NCBI RefSeq assembly: GCF_030269645.1
Contig: NZ_BSTR01000029.1
Coordinates: 1 to 64,000 of the forward strand
DNA from: Actinokineospora sp. NBRC 105648
GTDB lineage: Bacteria; Actinomycetota; Actinomycetes; Mycobacteriales; Pseudonocardiaceae
DNA: 64,000 nucleotides
Direction: 5' to 3'
The notes under the pieces were generated by a model. That model worked only from the letters and a program-made list of their open reading frames with translations. It searched no databases and was not told where the DNA came from. Numbering within the stretch: the stretch's first letter is position 1; the number at the start of each line of letters is the position of its first letter. The position numbers and the translations under genes were made by a program. Shown one piece after another: positions 47,612 through 55,714 of the stretch.

Positions 47612-49026
47612 TGGCCGCGCTGAGCGGGCTCGGCCCGCGCACCCGGCGGGTCGTCTACGGCGCGCTGCCCCCCGAGGAGGTCGCCGCCGAGCTGGCCTTC
47701 ACCGCCCGCGTCGACCGTGCGCACCTGGTCATGCTCGTCGAGCGCGGCCTGGTCGACCCCGACGCCGCCCGCGCCCTGCTCAAGCTGATCACCGAGCTGA
47801 CCGAGACCGAGTTCGCCGCGCTCGCCGGGCGACCGGCTCCCCGTGGCGTGTACCTGATGTACGAGGGCTACCTCATCGAGCGGCTCGGTGCCGACGTCGG
47901 CGGGGTCCTGCACACCGGCCGCTCCCGCAACGACCTCAAGGCCACCACCACTGCCCTCGACCTGCGCGCCTGGTCGCTCGACTTCGTCGAGCAGGTCGCC
48001 CGGTTGCAGGGGGTGCTGCTCTCCCGGGCCCGCGCCCACCGCGCGGTGGTGATGCCGGTGCACACGCACTTCCAGGCCGCGATGCCGATCACCTACGGCT
48101 ACTACCTGCTGGGCGTCGCGCACGCCGTCGGCCGCGAGCTGCGCTCCTTCCGCGCCGCGGTGTCCGAATTGGACACTTGCCCGCTGGGAGCCGCCGCCGT
48201 GGCCGGAACCGACCTGCCCATCGACCCGGCCCGCACCGCCGCCCTGCTGGGCTTCTCCGGTACCACGTCGCACGCACTGGACTCGTTGGCCAGCCGGGAC
48301 ACCCCGCTGCGCCTGCTGGCCGCGGCCGCGAGCCTGGCGGTGGTGCTCAGCCGCGCGGCAACCGACCTGCAACTGTGGAGCAGCGCGGAGTTCGGGTTCG
48401 TCACCTTCCCCGACCGCTTGGTGGGCGGCAGTTCGGCCATGCCGCAGAAGCGCAACGCGTTCCTGCTCGAGCACGTGCGGGCCAAGGCGGGCCGTGCGAT
48501 CGGGTCGTGGGCGGGTGCCGCCGCCACGGTGAAGTCCGCGCCGTTCACCAACTCCATCGAGGTCGGCACCGAGTCGGTGGCCGAGATCCGGGCGGGCTTG
48601 GCGGCCACGGCCGAGTCCGTCGCGCTCTGCCAGGTGCTGCTCGCCGGCGCTGTCCCGGTCCCCGGTCGGATGGCCGAGCGGGTCGCCACCGGTTTCACCG
48701 CGGCCACCTCGATCGCCAACCGGCTCGTCCGCTCGGGCACGGCTTTCCGCACCGCGCACGAGGTCGTCGGCGACGCCGTCCGCGCGGCGGTCGCCTCGGG
48801 CTCGAGCGAACTGCCCGGTCTCGACGAGGGCCGCACACCCGCCGAACTGGTCGAGGCCCAGCGCTACGGTGGCGGCCCGGGGGCGTTCGACCTCCCGTTC
48901 GACCAAGCTCTCGCCGACTGGTCCGCCCACCGCGAGTGGTGCCGCGCGAAGCACAGTGCCCTCGACGACGCAGCGTCGGCCCTCGACGAGGCCACCCGCA
49001 CCGCTGCCCTGGCGGCCGGGTCGTGA
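47611..49026 (+). CDS. Argininosuccinate lyase homologue (amine-releasing lyase)
   Basis: The protein has 471 residues. It has HTGRSRNDLKATTT, THFQAAMPITYGYYLLG and the superfamily loop GGSSAMPQKRNAFLLE with the catalytic Ser. It is a full-length ASL-type enzyme but no arginine gene is near. In this set it should cleave an aspartate adduct to fumarate and a free amine, giving 2,3-diaminobutyrate (or 2,3-diaminopropionate if Ser is the substrate). One-base overlap with the PLP enzyme gene supports a common pathway. An alternative, nitrosuccinate-type cleavage, is discussed under findings. Confidence 0.85.
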   Translation: MAALSGLGPRTRRVVYGALPPEEVAAELAFTARVDRAHLVMLVERGLVDPDAARALLKLITELTETEFAALAGRPAPRGVYLMYEGYLIERLGADVGGVLHTGRSRNDLKATTTALDLRAWSLDFVEQVARLQGVLLSRARAHRAVVMPVHTHFQAAMPITYGYYLLGVAHAVGRELRSFRAAVSELDTCPLGAAAVAGTDLPIDPARTAALLGFSGTTSHALDSLASRDTPLRLLAAAASLAVVLSRAATDLQLWSSAEFGFVTFPDRLVGGSSAMPQKRNAFLLEHVRAKAGRAIGSWAGAAATVKSAPFTNSIEVGTESVAEIRAGLAATAESVALCQVLLAGAVPVPGRMAERVATGFTAATSIANRLVRSGTAFRTAHEVVGDAVRAAVASGSSELPGLDEGRTPAELVEAQRYGGGPGAFDLPFDQALADWSAHREWCRAKHSALDDAASALDEATRTAALAAGS

Positions 49027-50225
49027 GCACAGAGGTGTTGGTACTGCTGGAAAGCAACACCACCGGTACCGGAAGGCTTTTCTGCGCCTCAGCCCGCGCG
49101 CGCGGTCTTCGGCCGGTTGTGCTGACCCGCGATCCCGCGCGATACCCCTATCTCGCCGAAGACGACATCGACCACGTCGTGGTCGACACCAACGACGCTG
49201 TCGCCGTGCGGGCCGCGCTGCCCGACCACGTCCGGGGTGTCACCAGCAGTTCGGAGCTGTTCATCGGCCCAGCGGCGAGCATCGCGCGGGAACTCGGCCT
49301 GCCCCACCCCGACCCGGAGGCCGTCGCGCTGGCCCGGGACAAGGCGGCGATGCGCGCCGCCCTGCGGTCCGCCGGTTTGCCGGGGCCGGGATTCGCGCAG
49401 GCCGACTCGGTGGACGCGGCCGTGCGGGTGGCGGCGGACATCGGCTTCCCGGTGGTGGTGAAGCCCGTGCACGGAACGGGATCCGCGGGCGTCCGGTTGT
49501 GCACCGACCAGATCGAGGTCAAGGCGGCCGCGGCCGAGCTGGACCCGCGGCCCGTGCTGGTCGAGTCCTACTTGGATGGTCCGGAGTACTCGGTGGAGAC
49601 CTTCGACGGCGCGCCGGTCGTCGTGGTCGCCAAGCACCTCGGACCGCGGCCGCACTTCGTCGAGACCGGCCACGACCTGCCCGCGCCAGTGCCCGCGGCG
49701 ACCCGGTCCGCCCTGGGCCGGGCGGCGGCCGAGGCGCTCTCCGCACTCGGGTTGCGTTGGGGTGCGGCACATGTAGAGCTGCGTGACACCGCGGCCGGCC
49801 CGCGCGTCGTGGAGGTGAACCCCCGGCTGGCGGGCGGGATGATCCCGGCCGCGATCTCCGGTGCGCTGGGCATCGACCTGGTGGACGCCGTCGTGGCGCG
49901 CGCGCTCGGCGAGCCGGTCGACCTCACCCCCCGGCGCGCGCTGTCCGCCGCCATCCGGTTCGTCCTGACCCCCGGACCCGGCACGGTCACCGCCGTCGAC
50001 GGTGTCGAGGAGGCCGAGGGCGTCCCCGGCGTCGAGCGGGTCGGCGTGCTGGCCCAACCGGGCACCGAGGTGCGCGTGCGGAACTCGTTCCAGGACCGGC
50101 TCGGCTATGTCGTGGCCGTCGGCGCCGACCCGACCGAGGCCCGCGCGACCGCCGACGGCGCGGCGGGCCTGCTGCGCTGGCGGCTGACCGGGCCTTGGGG
50201 GTTCGCCGGGAATGGGGCGCAGTAG
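49023..50225 (+). CDS. ATP-grasp carboxylate-amine ligase
   Basis: The protein has 400 residues. ATP-grasp signatures are PVVVKPVHGTGSAGVRLC in the nucleotide loop, VLVESYLDGPEYSVE, and the Mg-binding end VVEVNPRLAGGMIPAAISGA. This arrangement is that of BacD/DabC-like amino-acid ligases. It should activate a carboxylate as acyl-phosphate and join it to an amine, making a dipeptide or amide with the diamino acid of this pathway. GTG start with four-base overlap with the lyase gene. Its partner substrates cannot be told from sequence. Confidence 0.88.
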   Translation: MSTEVLVLLESNTTGTGRLFCASARARGLRPVVLTRDPARYPYLAEDDIDHVVVDTNDAVAVRAALPDHVRGVTSSSELFIGPAASIARELGLPHPDPEAVALARDKAAMRAALRSAGLPGPGFAQADSVDAAVRVAADIGFPVVVKPVHGTGSAGVRLCTDQIEVKAAAAELDPRPVLVESYLDGPEYSVETFDGAPVVVVAKHLGPRPHFVETGHDLPAPVPAATRSALGRAAAEALSALGLRWGAAHVELRDTAAGPRVVEVNPRLAGGMIPAAISGALGIDLVDAVVARALGEPVDLTPRRALSAAIRFVLTPGPGTVTAVDGVEEAEGVPGVERVGVLAQPGTEVRVRNSFQDRLGYVVAVGADPTEARATADGAAGLLRWRLTGPWGFAGNGAQ

Positions 50226-50234
50226 GGTGGGCGA

Positions 50235-50981
50235 ATGGGAATCACACATCACGGTCGCACATATCGCCTCGACTGGGCGGATTCCACCATTCGGGAATGG
50301 GAGTGCACGGTCCTCTGGTCGGACCCGGCGGATCCGGAAGCGGGCGTCGTGCTCGACCGGTCGGCTTTCTACCCCGGTGGCGGCGGCCAGCCGCCCGACC
50401 ACGGCGTGTTGCTGTGGCAGGGAGTCACCACTCGAATTGTGGGCACCCGAAAGGCTGACGACCACTTTCTCCTGCCCGCCCCCGGCGACCCGGTCCCGCC
50501 GGTCGGCACCGTGGTCCAGGGCGCGCTGGACGACGACCGCCGGTCCAGCCTCATGCGCACCCACTCCGGGCTGCACGTGTTGTGCGGCACCGTCTTCCGC
50601 GACTTCGGCGCCTCGGTCACCGGCGGCAACATGGAGCCGGGGGAGGCCCGGATGGACTTCAACCTGCCCACCGTCCCGCCGAACTTCAAGCAGATCCTCG
50701 AGGAGGCGGTGAATGCCGAGATCGAACGCGACCGCGCGATCGACGTCCGTTTCGTGGCGCGGGAGCAGGTGCTCACCGACCCCGAGCTGATTCGCACGCA
50801 GAATGTCGCCCCGCCCGGCGACGACCCCGAATTGCGCGTCGTCGACATCGTCGGCCTCGACGTCCAGGCCGACGGCGGCACGCACGTGGCCTCCACCAAG
50901 CAGATCGGCAGGCTGCAGATCACGAAGGTGGACAACAAGGGCAAGCAGAACCGCAGGGTCCGGGTACGAATCGTGGACTGA
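50235..50981 (+). CDS. AlaX-like alanyl-tRNA editing protein
   Basis: The protein has 248 residues, with YPGGGGQPPD, the zinc site HSGLH (in RTHSGLHVL) and GGTHVASTKQIG, which marks AlaRS-editing-domain proteins. The Cys usually four residues before the second-motif His is Asp here (QADGGTH). Free-standing AlaX proteins hydrolyse Ser- or Gly-tRNA(Ala). Next to genes that may make a non-protein Thr/Ser analogue, it could clear tRNA mischarged with that product. A TAGGGT box 6 bases before the ATG, overlapping the ligase stop, suggests its own leaderless promoter. Confidence 0.88.
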   Translation: MGITHHGRTYRLDWADSTIREWECTVLWSDPADPEAGVVLDRSAFYPGGGGQPPDHGVLLWQGVTTRIVGTRKADDHFLLPAPGDPVPPVGTVVQGALDDDRRSSLMRTHSGLHVLCGTVFRDFGASVTGGNMEPGEARMDFNLPTVPPNFKQILEEAVNAEIERDRAIDVRFVAREQVLTDPELIRTQNVAPPGDDPELRVVDIVGLDVQADGGTHVASTKQIGRLQITKVDNKGKQNRRVRVRIVD

Positions 50982-51002
50982 CACGGCAGGTGTGGGAGCG
51001 GC

Positions 51003-52799
51003 ATGGCGAACGAGCTTTCGGTACTGATCATCGGACTCGGCACGCGCGGGCTGGGCGTCCTGGAACGCCTGCTCGCCATCGCCGCCGCGCACCCCGCCCC
51101 GGTCCGGGTGCAGGTCGTCGACCCGACCTGCGACGGCACCGGCCTGCACACCCCGGCCCAGCCGGACTACCTGCTGCTCAACACCGTCTGCGGCCAGGTC
51201 ACCATGTTCCCCGACCGGGCGATGATCGGCGCGGGCCCGGAGCGTCGGGGCCCGAGCCTCTACGAGTGGGCCACCGGCCGGGACCTGCGCGTTGGCGCCG
51301 ACGGCTGGACCGTCGGCGAGGTCGGCAGGCCGATCCGACCCACCGACTTCCTGCCGCGCCGCGTACTCGGCGAGTACTTGCGCTGGTTCCTCGGCGAACT
51401 GGTCCGGTCCGCGCCCGCCAACGTGCGCGTCACCTTCCACCGCGCGCAGGTCGTGGAGCTGGTCGACCACCTGGGACCCGGCTTGGCCTTCCGGCTCTCC
51501 GATGACACCGTCGCATCGGTCGACTCGGTGTTCCTCACCACCGGGCACACCCCGAACACCCGCCCGGCGGCACCCGGCCGCGTGATCGATGCCCTCTACC
51601 CGCTGCCCGCGACCCTCGACCGCGTCGAGCCCGGCCAATCCGTCGCGATCGGCGGGATGGGCCTCTCGGCGATGGACGCGCTGGCTGCGCTCACCGTCGG
51701 CCGCGGCGGCACGTTCGCGGGCGACCGGCGCTACCGGCCCAGTGGGCGCGAACCGTCCGTGCTGATGTTCTGCACGTCGGGCGTGCCGTTCCGGGCCCGA
51801 CCGTTGGTCAACCGACCACTGCCCGGCTACGTCCCGGTCGCCCTCACCGAACCGACCATCGACCGACTGCGGCACGAACGCGGCCCACTCGACTTCGACA
51901 CCGACCTGCTTCCGTTGGTACTAGCCGAAATGCGCGCCGCCTACCACCGGCGCCGGGCGACGATGGCGGGCGAGCCCGACCCCTTCGCCAACGTGCGCAC
52001 GCCAGGCGAGGTCGAGGTCCTGCTCAACGCACTGGACACCGCACACGGCGGATTCGACGCCTACGCCGCGTGGACCGGCAGCGAGGGCATGGCGTTAACT
52101 TCAGGACAGTCCTATCAGGACTGGGCGGTGGACTTCATCCGAGCGGACCTGGCCGAGGGCGTGCTGGGATTCGAGGGCAGCCCGGTAAAAGCGGGCATCG
52201 ACATCCTGCGCGACCTGCGCGACACGATCCGCTACGCGGTCGACTTCGGCGGCCTGACAGCGGATTCCCTGCGGTCGTTCCTCGCCGTGGCAGTGCCGAG
52301 GATGAACCGCGCGGTCGTGGGGCCGCAGCACGACCGACACCGCGACCTGTTGGCGCTGGTGGAGGCGGGCGTGGTGTCCCTGGCGGCTGGCCCAGCACCC
52401 GAGGTGACGTGGCTGCCGACGGACCGCTGGCGGATCAGCTCGACCCGGTTGGCCGTCCCGTTCGAGCGGGACGTGGACTGGCTCTGCCGCGCCCATGTGC
52501 CGTACCCGGCGGTGGGGTCGTCGGCCAGCCCACTGCTGGTGTCCCTCCGCGAGGCCGGGCTGCTGCGGTCGGTGCCGGGGGCCACCGGGGTCGCGGTCGA
52601 CCGCGACCAGCACCCAATACGAACCGATGGCGCGACAGAACGGCGCATCCGAGTGCTAGGCCCGCTGTGCGAGGGCAGCACGTTCTACAACCACCTGGTC
52701 CCCTCACCGGGCGCCTTCTCCCGTCCACCCGCCGACGCCCAGCGCTGCGTCGCAGCGCTGTTCGGCGCCGACGTCGTCGCCGCCGGACGCGCTTCTTAG
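51003..52799 (+). CDS. Large FAD/NAD(P)-binding oxidoreductase (PF13454-like)
   Basis: The protein has 598 residues. The N-terminal dinucleotide site is VLIIGLGTRGLGVLERLLA, followed by DYLLLNTVCGQVTMFPD, the typical second block of this family. A second Rossmann site is VAIGGMGLSAMDALAAL. The family includes amino-acid N-oxygenases such as CreE, but many members have no known role. Leu365 is encoded by TTA (52095-52097), so translation may depend on the bldA-type tRNA. It has a good GGGAGC ribosome site and ends the second set, 21 bases after the AlaX-like gene. Oxidation of the diamino acid or dipeptide is the most natural guess. Confidence 0.82.
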   Translation: MANELSVLIIGLGTRGLGVLERLLAIAAAHPAPVRVQVVDPTCDGTGLHTPAQPDYLLLNTVCGQVTMFPDRAMIGAGPERRGPSLYEWATGRDLRVGADGWTVGEVGRPIRPTDFLPRRVLGEYLRWFLGELVRSAPANVRVTFHRAQVVELVDHLGPGLAFRLSDDTVASVDSVFLTTGHTPNTRPAAPGRVIDALYPLPATLDRVEPGQSVAIGGMGLSAMDALAALTVGRGGTFAGDRRYRPSGREPSVLMFCTSGVPFRARPLVNRPLPGYVPVALTEPTIDRLRHERGPLDFDTDLLPLVLAEMRAAYHRRRATMAGEPDPFANVRTPGEVEVLLNALDTAHGGFDAYAAWTGSEGMALTSGQSYQDWAVDFIRADLAEGVLGFEGSPVKAGIDILRDLRDTIRYAVDFGGLTADSLRSFLAVAVPRMNRAVVGPQHDRHRDLLALVEAGVVSLAAGPAPEVTWLPTDRWRISSTRLAVPFERDVDWLCRAHVPYPAVGSSASPLLVSLREAGLLRSVPGATGVAVDRDQHPIRTDGATERRIRVLGPLCEGSTFYNHLVPSPGAFSRPPADAQRCVAALFGADVVAAGRAS

Positions 52800-52902
52800 G
52801 CTCCCGCGCAACGAGAACACGTTCGGGTGTCAGGGCGGTGTTGATGTTGCGGCGGGCGCGGGGTTTGGTGAGGCTGGTCCCGCCAATCCCAAGTAGACAG
52901 AT

Positions 52903-52925
52903 CCGCGCGCCGCGCCGGCGCGCGG
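52903..52925 (+). promoter_or_regulatory. Perfect 9-bp hairpin just before a ribosome site
   Basis: CCGCGCGCC (52903-52911) and GGCGCGCGG (52917-52925) form a perfect stem with a five-base loop. It lies immediately before the GGAAGGA ribosome site of the small secreted peptide gene and has no T run after it. It could control translation of the peptide or stabilise its mRNA; it is not a classical terminator. Confidence 0.5.
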
Positions 52926-52939
52926 GCGGAAGGACTCCC

Positions 52940-53122
52940 ATGAACAAGGCTCGTCTGGTCAGGGCGCTCGTGCTGGCCCCGCTGCTCGCCCTGCCGGTCC
53001 TGACCGCGACCGCCGCCACCGGCACCGCGGTTGCCGGTGACGTCCCGGTGTCCGTGGGCACCGGTGACAACGACATCTACCTCGACGTCGACGTCAACCT
53101 CGGTCGCATCGCGATCAACTAG
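52940..53122 (+). CDS. Small secreted peptide (60 residues), unknown family
   Basis: The frame starts with a clear Sec signal (MNKARLVRALVLAPLLALPV, then LTATAATGTAVAG), leaving a mature peptide of about 27 residues ending DIYLDVDVNLGRIAIN. The tail is acidic and strand-like, with no Cys. A strong GGAAGGA site and the hairpin before it support expression. No family is recognised. It is easy to miss because of its size. Confidence 0.6.
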   Translation: MNKARLVRALVLAPLLALPVLTATAATGTAVAGDVPVSVGTGDNDIYLDVDVNLGRIAIN

Positions 53123-53127
53123 GGCCC

Positions 53128-53338
53128 GTGTCGAAGTCGGCCAGAGCCATTCGTCGATCGCGGTGATGTGGACGGTGGTCTCGTGGCGGACGGCGAGCCT
53201 GTCATCTCGCGCAGCCACAGCGCGGTGGCGTTGGAACCGGTTGGCGCCGCACTCCACCGCAGGACGCCGCTTGTAGACCCAGGGGTCGGAGGCCGGTGGC
53301 CGCCCGTCCTTCGACCCCTTTGGCCTTGCGGTGCGCAC
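53128..53338 (-). pseudogene. IS5-family transposase C-terminal remnant
   Basis: The minus strand reads WVYKRRPAVECGANRFQRHR, then AVAARDDRLAVRHETTVHIT and AIDEWL, the C-terminal end of IS5-group (IS112-like) transposases, which normally show YKxRHxVECxINRLKxxR. The N-terminal catalytic part is missing, and I see no terminal inverted repeats. It is a decayed fragment of a mobile element. Confidence 0.6.
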
Positions 53339-53339
53339 C

Positions 53340-53651
53340 CGATCAGGACGAGTGCGCGGCCGTCAGGACCGGAGCGGACCGCGGGCTGTCGCCGCGCCTC
53401 CCGGCGGTCAGCACGAGCGACAACGGCCTCTGCCCCTGCTCACACCCCGGATGCAGCTTGGTCGACGAACCAACCACCGGAGACCTCACCCATCTCAGCC
53501 ACCGACACACCCCACACCGTCACAGCCCAGTCTGCCCGAACCGGCTCCGCAAAGGCCCTGGCGGCGGCCACGACCGGCACCGCGGTCGCCGGTGGCACCT
53601 TCGCCCACCGGTTCGGTGGCGGCATCCGGACCGCGGTCCGCCGGTCCGGGC
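53340..53651. other. Non-coding stretch between IS remnant and azlD
   Basis: No supported gene is present. The sequence is of normal GC and may be more debris of the mobile element; I see no inverted repeats, tRNA or terminator. Confidence 0.45.
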
Positions 53652-53954
53652 TCAGCCCATCATCAGCCGCAGCCCCGCGGTGACGGCGGCAGCCAGTGCC
53701 ACCACCGCCAAGAACGGCAGTCGCAGCAGGATCGCACCCAAGGCCACAGCGAGCCCCACCGTCCGAGTGTCCACCGTCAAACTATCCTTGTCCCCGAAGG
53801 TCTGGATCGCCACCAGCGCCGCGAGCAGCGCCACCGGCAGCAGCGCCGACATCCGCCGCACCTTCGGGTTCTCCAGCCAGGTCTTCGGCACCGACAGCCC
53901 CGCCAGCTTGAGCGCGTAGCAGCCGAGTGAGCCGAGCAGGATCGCGGTCCACAT
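53652..53954 (-). CDS. azlD: AzlD-type branched-chain amino acid exporter subunit
   Basis: This 100-residue protein has about three hydrophobic helices, opening MWTAILLGSLGCYALKLAGL and containing RRMSALLPVALLAALVAIQT, typical of AzlD. It forms an export permease with AzlC for branched-chain amino acids and analogues. It overlaps the azlC stop by one base and is co-translated. Confidence 0.9.
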   Translation of the reverse strand: MWTAILLGSLGCYALKLAGLSVPKTWLENPKVRRMSALLPVALLAALVAIQTFGDKDSLTVDTRTVGLAVALGAILLRLPFLAVVALAAAVTAGLRLMMG

Positions 53955-54739
53955 CAGGCCGACACCTCTTGGCGCTCAACGGGTTCCCGCAGTAACAACC
54001 CCAGCAGCAGCGCGGGGATCGCGGCGACCAGCACCGGCACCCCCGCTGGCAGCAGCGGCACCGCCGCCAGTGCGACGCCCACGGCCGCCAGGGCGGCGAT
54101 CCACGGTTCCCGCGAGTTCATCCGCGGCGCGAGCAGCGCCAGGAACGCCGCGGGCGCGGCCACGTCCAGCCCGAGCACCGCCGGGTCCGGCAGCGACTTC
54201 GTGGCCAGCGCGCCGATCAGCGTCGCGATGTTCCACAGCACGAACACCGAGATCCCGGTCGCGTAGAAGCCCAGCCGCGCCTCGCCGGTCGACTTGCGGC
54301 CCATGGACATCGCGGCGCTCTCGTCGAGCACAAGGTGCGCCGCCAGCAGCTTGCGCAGCCCCTTGACCTCCAGCAACGGCGACAGGTGCAGCCCGTACAA
54401 ACCGTTGCGCGCGCCCAACATCGTCGCCGTGGCCGCGCCCGCCAGCGGCGACGCGCCCGCGCCCGCCACACCGATGATCGCGAACTGCGACGCCCCCGAG
54501 AACATCAGCAGCGACAATGCGCAGGCCTGCGCCACGGAGAAGCCCGCGACCACCGCCAACGCCCCGAAGGAAAGCCCCAGGGCGCCTACCGCCAGCCCAA
54601 CCCCCAGTGAATCTCGAACAATGGTTTTCTTGTCAGTCGGCCGTTCCAAGACGGCACTGTTGTTCCCCGCCACGCAATCCACGGTACCAGTCGGTGAATC
54701 CCGACCGTCCGGAGAATCGATCACTACTGAATCGCACAC
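53954..54739 (-). CDS. azlC: AzlC-type branched-chain amino acid exporter subunit
   Basis: This membrane protein of up to 261 residues contains GALGLSFGALAVVAGFSVAQ, the family motif FSGASQFAI and ARNGLYGLHLSPLL. The first 35-40 residues are not conserved; the start is either the GTG at 54739 or a later GTG such as 54724, and I cannot decide. With AzlD it exports branched-chain amino acids. Its promoter must lie in the 127-bp gap to the divergent lipoprotein gene. Confidence 0.9.
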   Translation of the reverse strand: MCDSVVIDSPDGRDSPTGTVDCVAGNNSAVLERPTDKKTIVRDSLGVGLAVGALGLSFGALAVVAGFSVAQACALSLLMFSGASQFAIIGVAGAGASPLAGAATATMLGARNGLYGLHLSPLLEVKGLRKLLAAHLVLDESAAMSMGRKSTGEARLGFYATGISVFVLWNIATLIGALATKSLPDPAVLGLDVAAPAAFLALLAPRMNSREPWIAALAAVGVALAAVPLLPAGVPVLVAAIPALLLGLLLREPVERQEVSA

Positions 54740-54866
54740 CTATTTTCCCGAGTTTTCGACGCAGAATACTGAATCGCCCACGTCGGCCACGACACCGTGG
54801 TAAACGCCTGCGGAGTAGGTGGAATTACTCATGCGGGACGCACCGGCGGCCGGCTAGGCTGACCGG

Positions 54867-55604
54867 GTGAACCGATCACCGCTGGTGGGGGCCTTGGTGC
54901 TGGCGTTGGCGCTCGCGGGCTGCGCCGAGGGCACCAGCCAGACCGACCGCGAGGCCGACACCATCGCCCTCGCCGTCAGCTACCCGCGCCAGTCCTCGGC
55001 GGCGGGGTTCGCCCGGGCGGTGCTCGGGTCCCCGCCCGCGCCGTCGTCGGAGCGCGCGATCCTGGAGATGCGCGAGCTGGACGCCCGGGCACCGCAGGAC
55101 CCGTTGGCGCACCTGGTGTTCCGGATCCACCACGACGGCGTCGAGTCCGGTTGGAGCAAGACCGACCCGGTCACGGCCTGCTACGCGGCGGACTTCAACT
55201 ACTACGGCGCCATCGGCGAGCCGAAGCGGGTCGACTGCCCGGAGAACGCCGTCCCGATCATCCCGCCGGAGTACCCCGCGTGGTCGAGGCCGGAGGTCTT
55301 CGACCGCGCGCTCGACACCGTGCTGCGCACCCTTCCCGTCCCCGCCGACCAGCGGGCCGTGATCGCGATGCTGAGCCGGGCCGACCTCATCGAACCGCAG
55401 GCCGACACCGACAACCCGGTGCCGCGCGACCCGGCGGTGGACGTCGTAGCTACCCCGGACGAGGTCGGCGTGTCCTTCCACGGCGCGGACGGCACGTGCT
55501 TGCTGGGTTCCCGGCTGCGCACCGACATCCGCACCTGGCGACCCGCCGCCACCGTGCCGTGTACCGCGCAGGCGGCCGCCCAACGCCAGGGCGTCACGCC
55601 CTGA
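54867..55604 (+). CDS. Predicted lipoprotein, unknown function
   Basis: The 245-residue protein begins with a lipoprotein signal, ALVLALALAGC, lipidated at about Cys20. The mature part contains HLVFRIHHDGVESGWSKTD and five more Cys, including DPVTACYAADFNYYG, VDCPENAVP, GTCLLG and VPCTAQ. No family is recognised. The GTG start follows a TAGGCT -10 by six bases with no ribosome site, so the mRNA is probably leaderless. Confidence 0.8.
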   Translation: MNRSPLVGALVLALALAGCAEGTSQTDREADTIALAVSYPRQSSAAGFARAVLGSPPAPSSERAILEMRELDARAPQDPLAHLVFRIHHDGVESGWSKTDPVTACYAADFNYYGAIGEPKRVDCPENAVPIIPPEYPAWSRPEVFDRALDTVLRTLPVPADQRAVIAMLSRADLIEPQADTDNPVPRDPAVDVVATPDEVGVSFHGADGTCLLGSRLRTDIRTWRPAATVPCTAQAAAQRQGVTP

Positions 55605-55714
55605 TTCGACCCCTTTGTCGGGTATTCCCGCAGGTCAGGCCCGGGTCAACGGGTTGTCAGCCCGCCCGCTCACGCTTGCGCCACCAGTGTGTCGGCAGGT
55701 GGCGGGAGTATGAA

